Source of the DNA: Agapetus fuscipes | Lineage: Eukaryota > Arthropoda > Insecta > Trichoptera > Glossosomatidae | Reading direction: 5' to 3' | Assembly (NCBI GenBank): GCA_951799405.1 | Contig: OX637338.1 | Span: forward strand, 20,595,297 to 20,659,296 | DNA length: 64,000 bases | Part shown: positions 1-10,300 of the stretch, in pieces | Numbering within the stretch: the stretch's first letter is position 1 | Layout: every line of letters starts with the position of its first letter | Notes under the pieces: model-generated | Told to the model about the DNA's origin: nothing | Databases searched by the model: none | The model's input: the letters and a program-made list of their open reading frames with translations, nothing else | Program-made: the position numbers and the translations under genes

Positions 1-29
1 TCTACCAACTAAGCTATAGACCGGACTTT
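1..29 (-). repeat. tRNA-derived SINE (family 2), 5' head fragment
   Basis: The window opens inside the reverse complement of the tRNA-like head seen at 38502, 49313 and 63232 (A-box-like TTAGTTGGTAGA). Only the first part of the head lies in the window. Confidence 0.6.
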
Positions 30-1084
30 TTACAAATATGGTGGATCGATATCGGTTTGGTTAGGGGTAAGCAACCTGCGGCTCACCAGCCACATGCGGC
101 TCTTTGGGTGTGAAGTTACGGCTCTTTAGCTTCTAATCTAATCTAATCTAATCTAAGTTGCAAAGATATGTTACATTGGAGATTCACATTACATGCATTC
201 TCACAACCAGACACGTACAAGTTCGCGCTTGCACATGCCTCATGTGAACCTACAACATAAAAACCAAATCTCAAATGGACATACACCCTGCAACTCTTGC
301 CGTCCTTCCCTGAGACAGGGGTGACATTGGCAAAGTGAACCATTTTTACAGCATGGGTGGTCAGCCGCATACCAACCTATAAGTCAAGGAACACACACAC
401 GACAAATTACATTTTATACATCACTAAATAATAATATCCAAATACAAAATATCCATTTACAAATAAAAACAAATTCCAATTTAACCTTCCCTGGCCTAAG
501 CGGGGTATATGAGATACCCCAAAAAAACGTTTTATTTGATTACTCAATAATTAATCGAGCAATTCAATTGAAACTTTTTGTAATCTTCGTAAAGCTACTT
601 AGAAACATTTCTGTATTTTTTGTTTTTAAGTATTCAAAGCATGTAGTCTTCAAATAATTGTTTTTGATAAATATTCGCGTACTCTACTAATCACGTGGTC
701 AGAAACACGTCACATTATGCCCTCGCGGGGGGAGCGCTGGAGCATGTGAGGGACGGGAAGGGCTGGCGCGCCATTGTGTGTGTGGTGGGTCCAGAGATAA
801 GCTACTTGTTTCACTTTTTTACGCGAGCTTACCGCGTCACAGCTGTGCGGAAGAGAGTCAACTATATTATCCGCTGACGACTTTACTCCGTCTTTCTGGG
901 TAAGCGAGTGGAACAGTCCTGTCATTCCTGTGGCTCCCAAAACGTTCTATAATATTTTACACATATAAAATAAATATATTTTTGTGAAGAGAACGGTAAG
1001 TTCGTTGTTTTTTTTTCTGAATAGGTATATTGTTTTTCCTTTGTGATATGTGCCAACCATTTGATTTTTTTCTCTCTCTAGAAA

Positions 1085-1240
1085 ATGGCTAGAAAAAATA
1101 CCTATGAAGAAATAGAAAAATTGCAAGACTTTAGTGATGACGAAGTTATTGACAGTGACTTAGAATTCGAATTGTGTAATTCGGGTGATTCTGAAGTCGG
1201 AGATATTATTGAATCTGAGTCTGATGAATCTGAGTCTGCA
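1085..1240 (+). pseudogene. N-terminal remnant of a piggyBac-like transposase
   Basis: An open frame starts MARKNTYEEIEKLQDFSDDE and continues as a strongly acidic D/E/S-rich stretch, like the acidic N-termini of piggyBac-family transposases. A possible 5'-UTR intron (donor GGTAAGTT near 994, acceptor TCTCTCTAG just before 1081) precedes it. After about residue 50 the frame runs into an unrelated repeat fragment and a poly-A tract, so the catalytic domain is missing. Identity is inferred from its place inside the TTAA-flanked element plus composition. Confidence 0.5.
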
Positions 1241-1326
1241 TACTGTAAAAAAAATGTTTCAATTATGTCAATGCCACCCCTGCTTCAAGGAAAGGCGGCA
1301 AAGTTGCAGAGCTTATGTTCATTTAA
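1230..1326 (+). repeat. RTE 3'-tail fragment inside the piggyBac-like element
   Basis: Diverged copy of the middle of the dispersed RTE tail (ATGCCACCCCTGCTTCAAGG, then TTGCAGAGCTTATGTTCATT), followed by an A-tract at 1325-1344. Confidence 0.55.
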
Positions 1327-1343
1327 AAAAAAAAAAAAAAAAT

Positions 1344-1634
1344 TAGGCTGATTTATTTGGTGAGCGCTGTTTTTGTGTGTATCACACCTCAGGAGCCCTC
1401 TGCGAGCTTGGTCGTCGATGTAGAAAGCGCCAATTCTCAAGCAAGACCCAGTTGTTGTAAGGCTGGATGGACCTTTTGATGACCGGTCTTTGGTAAAGGT
1501 TTATGAAGTTTTCAACCTAGCGAAGAGCAAATTTGAAAATATAAATGGTATATTTTCTGTGCTCCGCCGGGATTCGAACCCACGACCTTCCAGTTACGAG
1601 TCCGAAGTGTTACCACCTGGACTACGGACCGGTC
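1344..1634 (-). mobile_element. tRNA-derived SINE (family 1)
   Basis: On the minus strand it starts GACCGGTCCGTAGTCCAGGT, carries a B-box GGGTTCGAATCCCGGC, and ends with a tail reading TGATACACACAAAAACAGCG then AAATAAATCAGCC. The anticodon position reads CGT in a CTCGTAA loop, so a Thr-like tRNA head is plausible. The tail matches the 3' end of the CR1-like LINE at 32790-32860. Confidence 0.85.
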
Positions 1635-2634
1635 ATTTGCGGTATTTCCTACTGTAGACACATTTGAAATTGTATTTGTATGCAAGAAAATCTTACGTAT
1701 GTTTACTTTTGTGGGTGTATAAGATGTGGATTGTAAATTTTAATATAGGTATATTTGCATCTTAGATTTAGATTTAGAGTATTTAAATAAATAACAAACC
1801 ATTCGTTAATTTGTTGCAGATATAAACTACGCCCAGATAAAAAAGATGCCTTCGCTTGATATTTCTCAACACTATTGTACATAACTTGAAAAATTGTATT
1901 TATGTTTTTTTGGATTTTAACTTTATTTATGTTTTTTTTAATTTCGTATGTTGCATATTTCACTATTATACAATTGAAAATGAAATAAAAATTATTATAA
2001 AAATGTTTATTTTAAATTCTCTTCCACCGTTTAGGAAACACTGGTTGAGTTTGTCCTATTTGCGTCATTCCCACGGCGTATGCGGAGCGAAACGCACGTC
2101 TGGCGGGCTCTCTGCCTTATGATTATTTTGTATGAAAAGTAGCTGGGGTCCTCCGGTACCCCACTTCGGACCATGTGTAATTTTTAGATACTTAGGGTGG
2201 TAAAGGTTAATAAACCCTAGCCGCCAACATTACAGATCAACCGCCATTTCTTTCTGTCCTTACATACTTCTTTCATTTCCTCCAGAGTAATAATTTTCTT
2301 CACACAGGCTCTTCTTTTATTATGACTCTGGATATTCCATTCATTCGCAATTTCGGATATTTGGTCCATCCATACCTTTCTCGGTCTTCCTCTACCACGA
2401 CATCCATCTATTCTATCAACATATACTTTCTTCGTTTCATATACTTTCTTCATTTCATAGCTTCATACGCAAATATAAAAAACACAGAATTATACTTCTG
2501 CTCGAAAAAAACTAAATCGTTCTGAATCGATTAACGATCTCTCCGCTACTTGTACTCGCTTTTCACCCCCCACCCTCCCCCCGCCCCATCGACGCTATTT
2601 ATTGTTGGCAAAAAAACATTTGTGGCTCTTTACA

Positions 2635-2882
2635 AATCCAAATCCAAAATAAGATATGTATCATTTGAGATTCACATCAAATGCATTCCCATAAGCAGAC
2701 ACGCATAATTTCGCGCTCACACATACCGCATGTGGAACTACAATATAAAAACCCAATCTTAAATGAACATAAGCCCTGCAACTCTTGCCGACCTTCCCTG
2801 AAACAGGGGCGACATTGGCAAAGTGAACCATTTTTTACAGTATGGGTGGTCAGCCTCATACCAACCTATAAGTCAAGGAAAA
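2635..2882 (-). repeat. RTE 3'-tail copy
   Basis: Tail-only copy inserted in the right half of the hAT-like MITE. It runs from the AATCC-type terminal repeat to CTTGACTTATAGGTTGGTAT (reverse complement of the right edge). Confidence 0.75.
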
Positions 2883-2947
2883 ACTTTGAAATTTGTAAAT
2901 TGTAATTTTTGGCTCTTCCGACTCAAAAGGTTGCCGACCCCTGGCCT

Positions 2948-3700
2948 AGACAAAGTTCCAAATTAAAAAATGTTATTCAAGTATTCCAAGTTGAATTTTA
3001 GAAATGTAAGAAAGCTTTTATATCCCGCACTTATAAAAAATACGATAAACGAAAGTTCGTAGGTCACAACTAGAAGACCATATTGAAATATATTATTATT
3101 ATTAAAACCTTTTATTGAAACATACTTTTAATTAAAATATACATAATATAGTTGTTTTTTCAAAAAACGCATTTCTGTAAAATTATATACTCACCACAAA
3201 TTTAAAGATCGTTTTTTTCTCGGCGGTTAAACGTCTTTCTTCTATGTGACAATGGTCCAAAGCAACCAAGATAAACAAAATGTTTGCCTTTTACCTAACC
3301 CGGCCGTGCGACTTACAATTTTGTTGTCAATAGAAAATGTTCCGTGTGCACTACCTAAAACTTTCACTTATTGAAATAATGGATAGAGCACATTTTAAAT
3401 GTGGGGAAAAAATGTGAATTCACTTGGCCGGGATAAAGACAGGACAGGGAGTCAAAAATTCAACATAAATTAAACACTTTTATGGAGATAGTTGAAAAAA
3501 CACTTAGTGCATCATATTGTATGAAGCATTTTCCCCAACTGCATACGTTTCACAGTGCGGTTACATTGAAAAATATTCCTGATTGTTTGGAATACATTTA
3601 TTTCTTCACTTTGCTCAAAGAGTATAGTGAATTTTATAGATTAGTTCTTTAATTGTATGATTATAAAATTTAATTTACCTATTGTTTATATTCTTTTCTT
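2948..3700. other. AT-rich stretch with no recognised gene
   Basis: No long reading frame, splice-supported exon or recognised repeat was seen between the hAT-like end and the next RTE tail. Confidence 0.4.
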
Positions 3701-3950
3701 GTATAGGTCAATATGCATCTGACCAACTATAAATAGAAAATGGTTCACTCTGCCAATGTCACCCCTGTTTCAGGGAAGGTCAGCAAAGAGTTGCAGGGTG
3801 TATGTTCATTTGAGATTTGGGTTTTTATGTTGTAGGTTCACACGCAGAATGTGCAAGTGTGAACTTATACGTGTCTGCTTGTGGGCATGCACTTAATGTG
3901 AATTCTAAATGTAACAATTATATCCATGCAACTTAGAATAGATTAGATGA
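3700..3950 (+). repeat. RTE 3'-tail copy
   Basis: Contains GTCACCCCTGTTTCAGGGAA and ends in CTTAGAATAGATTAGATGAG. Plus orientation, diverged at its 5' edge. Confidence 0.7.
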
Positions 3951-4139
3951 GTGACGTTACATAGCCGATTTTTTTATCTTAAATATAAATGGAGCACCGC
4001 AATCGATTTTCCCTATGCTTGGCTCTGCTGCTTAACAGTTGTACCTAGACCTTTTTTTTTAGAAAACGTGAAGATTAACCTAGAGATAAATTGTGTGAAG
4101 CTTGATTCCGATTAGCACACTTTTTTTTTTGATCCTGTT

Positions 4140-4213
4140 GTTTCCTCTTTTATCTGTAGAAAAAAATTGATACCACATGCCCAAATGGCGTAGTGAAACA
4201 CGCCGGGTACTGC
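4140..4213 (+). mobile_element. Helitron 3' terminus (fragment)
   Basis: A GGCGT...ACGCC hairpin is followed by GGGTACTGCTAG and then T, the standard Helitron 3' arrangement (hairpin, short spacer, CTAG, insertion before T). I cannot place the 5' end. Confidence 0.5.
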
Positions 4214-4494
4214 TAGTAATATATAGAAATTGAGACGCTCGTGAGATGTGCTGCTTTATTCTTGATACATTATGTGTATGCGCCGCGGCTCAGTTAAAAC
4301 GTTGACTTTCATACTTGGAGTTTAACTTTCACGTGTTTGCGTCGCTTTGAAACCAAATAATAATACTATTATTATTACCTACTCTATTGGGTGTATGGGA
4401 GCTTCCAAATTATTATAGAAATCGAAAACCTTTTTTGGAAATTGTAAATTATCTAGATGTTTATTTTTAAATGTAATTTGTTGTGTATATTCAT

Positions 4495-4625
4495 TGACTT
4501 ATAGGTTGATTTGCGGCTGACCACCCATGTTGTAGAAAATGGTTCTGCGTGTAAAACGTGTTGTGAGAATGCATCTAATGTGAATCCCCAATGTTGCATA
4601 TCTTTACAACTTAGATTAGATTAGA
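4495..4625 (+). repeat. RTE 3'-tail copy, internally deleted
   Basis: Starts GACTTATAGGTTGATTTGCG and ends CAACTTAGATTAGATTAGA. The middle half of the tail is missing. Confidence 0.7.
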
Positions 4626-4649
4626 ATGTTATTAATTACACGCATACCT

Positions 4650-4895
4650 TGACTTATAGGTTGGTATGGCGCTGACCACACATACTGTAAAAAATAGTTC
4701 AGTTGCTCAATGTCACCCCTGTTCCAGGGAAGGTCGGCAAAAGTTGCAGGGCTTATGTTCATTTGAGGTTTTGATTTTTAATTACTAGTACACACTCAGC
4801 ATTTGTATGTGCGAACTTACAAGTGTCTGTTTGTGGGCATGCATTTGATATGTGTTTTGAATGTTAATATATCTTTGCACTTTAGATTGCAGATT
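4650..4895 (+). repeat. RTE 3'-tail copy
   Basis: Starts TTGACTTATAGGTTGGTATG and contains GTCACCCCTGTTCCAGGGAA. It lies in direct orientation just after the previous copy. Confidence 0.7.
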
Positions 4896-4964
4896 ATTAT
4901 TGAACTTTCGTACTATTTTACTGTATTTGAAGAAATTTTAAAGACATTGAATATATAAATGAAT

Positions 4965-5215
4965 ATAAGCTCTACAACTTTAGCCGACCTTTCCTGACAC
5001 AGGGGTGACATTGGCAAAGTGAACCGGCAAAGTTTTGCGCTTGATAACCACAATCTATAATCTAAGTTGAAAAGGTATGTTAACATTTAAGATTCATATA
5101 AAGTGCATTCTCACAAGCACACACTTGTAAAATCGCACTAACAAATGCTGCATGTGTATTTACAAATTGAAACCAAAACCTAAAATCAACCAATCTATCA
5201 ATCGAGGATCTGGTA
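4965..5215 (-). repeat. RTE 3'-tail fragments
   Basis: Reverse-oriented, rearranged tail sequence: the CAGGGGTGACATTGGCAAAG block and a separate block with the terminal AATCTAAGTTG. Confidence 0.55.
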
Positions 5216-5279
5216 TATTTAGTATTTACTGGTTATATATATACATACATATATATATTTTTTTTAATTAAAAAAAAAA

Positions 5280-5535
5280 TTGTGAAGAGGGATGCAATTC
5301 ACCAACCTATTCTGCCTGGCCAGAAACAGGTATTAATATCATCATTTAATAATTCATTATTGTTTATTATTAATGAATGATTAAATAATAATTACCCAAT
5401 AGCATCTGTTGAACCAGGGTCAAAGTTAAAGTCAAGTGACCCAAGCGGGGATCGAACCAACGTTGTTCCATTCGAAACACGCTAGAAAGATCAGCCCTCT
5501 TGGCCCCCGCGGCTATAACCCCGACAAAGGATAAA
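5280..5535 (-). mobile_element. tRNA-like SINE (family 3)
   Basis: On the minus strand a B-box-like GGTTCGATCCCCGC is followed by a body ending GGCAGAATAGGTTGGTGAAT. A second copy lies at 49065-49290 and a tail fragment at 29675-29728. An AT-rich palindrome at about 5340-5390 is shared by the two long copies. Confidence 0.55.
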
Positions 5536-5539
5536 TTAC

Positions 5540-5633
5540 AAGGATAAATGGTATATTTTGTGTGCTCCGCTAGCATTCGAATCCACAACCTTCCATTCAG
5601 AGTCCGAAGTGTTACTACTGCACTACGGACTGA
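5540..5633 (-). mobile_element. SINE family 1, head fragment
   Basis: Diverged copy of the tRNA-like head (GTGCTCCGCTAGCATTCGAA on the plus strand). The tail is absent. Confidence 0.6.
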
Positions 5634-5927
5634 TAAGATATAAAAGAAGATAAAAAGTGATAAATAAAATGAAAATATTTTTATGGCCAAACTTTATTAA
5701 TACACTGGTTTGCTATCGCTAGGACCTACACTTTGAAAATATAAAAAAAATACGTACATATACAAAAGATCGGCATCGCACCCTTAATCGTAAAGAGCAA
5801 TAACTCCGAAATTGGGAAAATCGATTTTGATGTAGAAACGCCATAAAAATGTGAAAAGAAAAGCTGGAATGTGACAGTCGTTCAATTTGGACGAATATGA
5901 ATAGGTACATTAACAAGAATAAATAAT

Positions 5928-6199
5928 ATTAGGATGATTTATTTGGTAAGCGTTGTTTTTGTGTGTATTACACCTCAAGAGCCCCCTGCGAGCTTGGTCG
6001 TCGCTGTAGAAAGCGCCAATTCTCAAGCAAGACCCAGTTGTTGTAAAATTGGTCTTTGGTAAAGGCTTATGAATTTTTCAACCCAGCGAAGAGTAAATTT
6101 GGAAATATAAATGTTATATTTTTGTGCTCCGCCGGGATCCGAATCCACAACCTTCCATTTACGAGTCCGAAGTGTTGCCACTGGACTACGGACCGGTCC
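5928..6199 (-). mobile_element. SINE family 1
   Basis: Reverse-oriented near-complete copy. CR1-like tail at 5930-5980, tRNA-like head ending in GGACTACGGACCGGTCC at 6199. Confidence 0.8.
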
Positions 6200-7240
6200 A
6201 AGAAATGCCAACAACACGCGGTGTACCTAGCGGGCACCCATCCAAGTAGCATCCGCGCCCAATGTAGCTTAACTTCGGTGATCTGTAAAGAACTTTAATC
6301 TGAGTTTATTACTAAAAGTTAAGTAAATTCAAGTGATGGTAATTGCTATACAAAATTAAAGGTTGAAATCTACTTTTAGATTCATTTCTTATATTTTGAG
6401 AAAAAAAGGCCATTTTACCGGTTTTTTGTACATTAGTGCAACAAGTCAAACATGCAAAACATCAAACGTAATTTCCCATCATTCTTATTTTTGGACTTAT
6501 TGTTCTTTAATTAGAAGCGTGCGATATATGAAAAAAAATATCCACATAATATATTGTGTGAGATAGACGAAACAGTACTTTGGCATGCCTTTGTTAAAAC
6601 GACAAAACATGCTCTGGGCACACGTCCTTCGTGTCGATTCAAAATGCAAAAAAAGTTAAATAATTCTAACATAGAATAATACTTGTGTCAAATCATTTAT
6701 TTTTGCAATTTTTGATGCATAACTTACTATATGAGCCATGCGGTCGTAAATACTCAACAATAGCGTTTAAACACAAGTTTATAAAAACTAAAACGCTCGC
6801 TAAGAGTGTCAAGATAATTTACATTATTTTTTTATGAAACGTAATGCTTGAGTAAGAACATTAAGTTATATACTTCAGCAACGACATCTGGCCATGATCA
6901 GTCAAAGTTATTTGACATAAAATTACGATTTTAGTTTCATAAAACTTATTAAAGAGGTTCTTTAGTCCCGATATTAATAATCTTCTTAAGCTCTCGTATA
7001 ACCTTAAGTAAAATATTTACGTCTATGGAACAGAAGCATTAAAAAGTATCAGGTATTGTCAAAACCTTTGACAACACTAAATTATGTTGTCAACGAAAAT
7101 AACATCAACAATTCGTTGCTAAGCAATATTACCTGCTTACATAAATTAACGACGGAGTAGAGACACATAACGTGATAGAAAAGGACAACAACAAAAAACG
7201 TATGTTGTGCGAGCGAGACAAAACAAGGGACAAAGTCTGG
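6200..7240. other. AT-rich stretch with no recognised gene
   Basis: No exon consistent with the downstream half of CC2D1 was found here, nor any repeat seen elsewhere in the window. It may be the long intron leading to CC2D1 exons left of the window. Confidence 0.4.
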
Positions 7241-7331
7241 CAAAATTAGATTTCAGTGACTGTATGGAACACAGTGTTTAGAACTAAATCAAATAAATAT
7301 CCTCTCCATTTAATAGAACTCCATGTGTTAC

Positions 7332-10300
7332 CCGTCCTGCAGGCGCTGCCTGGCCTGCGGGGGCAGCGGCAGGCTGGCGAGCTCCACGGGCAGGCCTCCC
7401 CGCGCAGCCTCAAGCAGGGGCTCCATGCCCTTGGCACAGCGCAGGTATTCCATGGCTTCCGCAACCTCACCTGCAACACACACACAGCTTGTACCAATAG
7501 ACAGTGGTTTCTAACCTTTTGTAGCCCTTATGGGCCTTATAATGATGAATGATGAAAGACTGACGAAGAAAGTATATGTTGCAAGAATAGATGGATGTCG
7601 TGGTAGAGAAAGACCAAGAAAGGTATGGATGGACCAAATATCCAAAATTGCAAATGATTGGAATATCCAGAGTCATTTCCTCCAGGTTATGACTCTGGAG
7701 GAAATGAAAGAAGTATGTAAGGGCAGAAAGAAAAAAGGTTTTCCCCCAAAAAAGTTCCACTACAAAATTAAGATCATCAACGGGATAAGGAGGGGGGTGG
7801 GGATGAGACCCCCCCCCCCCCCTAGAATACTCCTTGCCCCCGGTGTAATCATCGCTCCCAGGGAGCCGCTGATCTAGGAAGACCCTAGACTCCAGCACAG
7901 AGGCTGCAGAGGACAAAAGAGGAAGCAAAGTATTCCCAACTGTTTGTTACCCTTTTTCTTGGCTGCAAGTGCTGCAGCCTTGAACTCCTGCTGTCTCCTC
8001 ATCAGCTCCTGCAACTGTTTCCCGGCCAAGCCCGTGCCCAGCTGGTTCCCCATCTTGCGCACAGATCCCGGCCGGGGCTCCGCTTTGTCTTCAGATGTTG
8101 AGGGTTCCTGTATCAACATGTCATGACAATGTCACAGGGTCAACGTATCTCCATCCCAAACAAATAAAATTATGTTAAAAAAAAAGAGAAAGATGCTAAG
8201 TAAACATTTACAGTGTTGTTCATTAGATTTCGCCCATACCAGTCTAGTGCAAGATTTCGCCCATACCAGTCTAGTGCAAGATTTCACCCATACCAGTCTA
8301 CTGCAAGATTTCGCCCATACCAGTCTAGTGCAAGATTTTGAGAAACCAATTTAAATCTGTACCAGCCCGCTAAACCAAAATAAAGAAAAAGCTTATTCAT
8401 TAGCGAAATAGTTTCATTATTTGTTTTGGTTTACTGAAACCTGCTCAAACTGACTTCCGGTAGCTTTTTCTGTATGAAAAAATACAAAATACTCAACATT
8501 TAGGTAGGTATTTTGGTGTCTATGATATTTTTTGAGGTTTTTGCATTGTTTTCGACAACTTTTGGAGACGTTCGGAAGCATTCGGGTAAACGCCCCCTCC
8601 TGAACGTTTCTCGACACTCCAGCTGTCAAACTCATGTCACCATTGTCAAAATGTCGACTGCAACTTCGAATGAACTAAAAATGGAAACAAATATTTTTCA
8701 AAGCTTGACTTCATTGTGGCTTCAGGTTTTGGCTGTAGGCATCACGAAGAAAATTCTTAAAGATGGGCCTTCATACTTCATTTACAAGAAAAGTGACTGT
8801 TTTACAAAATTGATGACTTGAAAAATAACACGACGCGGCATCTGTCACTTTTGTTTTAACACAGTTTTTATAATTGTTTCGTTGCTGCATGCCGTAGATT
8901 TGTTGTTATAGTGTAAAATTCTAATGTTTTAAAGTTACTGTAATTGCTGAAACTCTTATTTGATTCATAAATCTTTTATTCTGAAAGTTATCTCGTACTT
9001 ACATTACGATCAGCTGGGGAATGAGGAAGATCACCATTTTGCGTATGTCGAACTAGTTTAGAACAAAATAAACCTACTCCGAGGTGGTTTACAAATGTGA
9101 TAATTTTTTTAAACACGTTTAGTGTTAAACTGTATTATAAAGTTTTTATGAATCACCTTTTTTGTAAATTGAGATTAAATTGAGAAATCAAACCAGATCA
9201 CTAAAGAAATCTGGTTTAAAAATTCTAATGAATAACACTGTTAGAAGCTATTGAAATTGTAACCTGTGGGGGTGGAGCTGGGGGAGCAGGGTCTGCAGGA
9301 ACAGGCGCCCCCGGGATGGGTGGATAGCCGGGCGGCGTGGGCAGCTCCTCGTAAGGCACGGCCTTGCCCGCGGCCTGCGCCCGCAGCGCTTCCTCGTACT
9401 GCTTCACTATGCGGCCCATGCGACGTGCCTTAGAGGAGTTGCCTGACTCTGCAGCTGATGATTCTTGTTGCTGAAGCATTCACATAATTCATTATTAAGT
9501 ATTTAGTAAAAAAAAATAAACCCTTCATATTCTTTGACTAAGGGCCGGTCTTATAAACATCCATTAGTTCAATGTCGTACCAAATTTACCGAAATATAAT
9601 ACGAACGTCACATTTTTCATCTTATAAGAATCCGTTTATTTTATTTCCGTAAAAAGTTACCAACAGATCTAACCGACAGCCGACCCATCGATTAATGGCA
9701 GATACCGGCCGGTTAGTTAAGGTTTGAGGTTAGGTCAGCTGTCAAGAGCCCTCTGCGAGCTTGGTCGTCGCTGTAGAAAGCGCCAATTCTCAAGCAAGAT
9801 CTAGTTGCTGTAAGGCTGGATGGATCTTTTGATGACCGGTCTTTAGTAAAGGTTTATGAATTTTTCAACCCAGCGAAGAGCAAATTTGAAAATATAAATG
9901 GTATATTTTTTGTGCTCCGCCGGGATTCAAACCCACAACCTTCCATTTACGAGTCCGAAAGTTACCACTGGACTAAGGACCGGTTATGTTTATGTTTTGT
10001 ATCTAGTCATATGTACACAACATTGTATTATTTTTTTGTAAAAAAGAGTAAGTATGCCATAAAAAATAAATTATTAAAAACATCAAAGAAAATAAGATCT
10101 CACAATTAGTTGGGTTTCATATGAAAAGGTGTTCCAATAGGTCATAGTTATTTCTTAGAGAAAAAAACAACATTTTTAAAAGTTTTGATGGTGGGAGAAC
10201 ACATCCGAGGTTCCAAATAATGTTTGTTGTGAATAATGATGTGCATCTGTTCAGTAGTCAACAGTGAACCATGGGCGTACCCAGGATAAAATCTAGGGAG

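Larger units (their letters stand above)
481..2210 (+). mobile_element. piggyBac-like element with TTAA target duplications
   Basis: TTAA occurs at both ends (481-484, 2207-2210), followed inward by CCTTCCCTGGCCTAAG and, on the other strand, CCTTTACCACCCTAAG, which are related inverted termini. Subterminal GGGGTA/TACCCC palindromes lie near both ends. The related repeat at 59573-59600 has the uninterrupted site: AAATTCCAAT, one TTAA, then TAAACCCTAG. The interior is degenerate: one acidic N-terminal exon, an RTE tail fragment and a nested SINE. It is non-autonomous as it stands. Confidence 0.85.
134..2457 (-). mobile_element. RTE-like non-LTR retrotransposon, 5'-truncated, with 3' tail
   Basis: On the minus strand this copy has the C-terminal end of a reverse-transcriptase ORF (2453-2217, containing [20 protein letters not shown]), a linker, the roughly 250-bp 3' region found about 30 times in the window, and a terminal AGATT-type microsatellite at 134-157. 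Direct repeats TAGCTTC flank it at 127-133 and 2458-2464, matching a target-site duplication inside the hAT-like MITE. A piggyBac-like element (481-2210) interrupts the linker. The RTE label rests on the C-terminal motif and the short repeat tail. Confidence 0.7.
62..2947 (+). mobile_element. hAT-like MITE split by later insertions
   Basis: The left end (GGGGTAAGCAACCTGCGGCT) and the right end (GGTTGCCGACCCCTGGCCTA) match the two ends of the uninterrupted copy at 61747-62060. The interior here is split by an RTE-like retrotransposon (134-2457) and a second RTE tail (2635-2882). Removing these restores the order of the sister copy. TIR-like ends of the form AGGGGTCGGCAACC suggest a hAT-type non-autonomous element. 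No transposase is encoded. The family is inferred from termini only. Confidence 0.65.

Noticed and set aside
1552..1634. Functional tRNA gene
   Set aside because: A- and B-boxes are present but the sequence is the head of a repeated SINE with a non-tRNA tail and imperfect stems.
8513..8821. 102-codon plus-strand frame
   Set aside because: Lies in a CC2D1 intron, no recognisable domain, low-complexity codon use.
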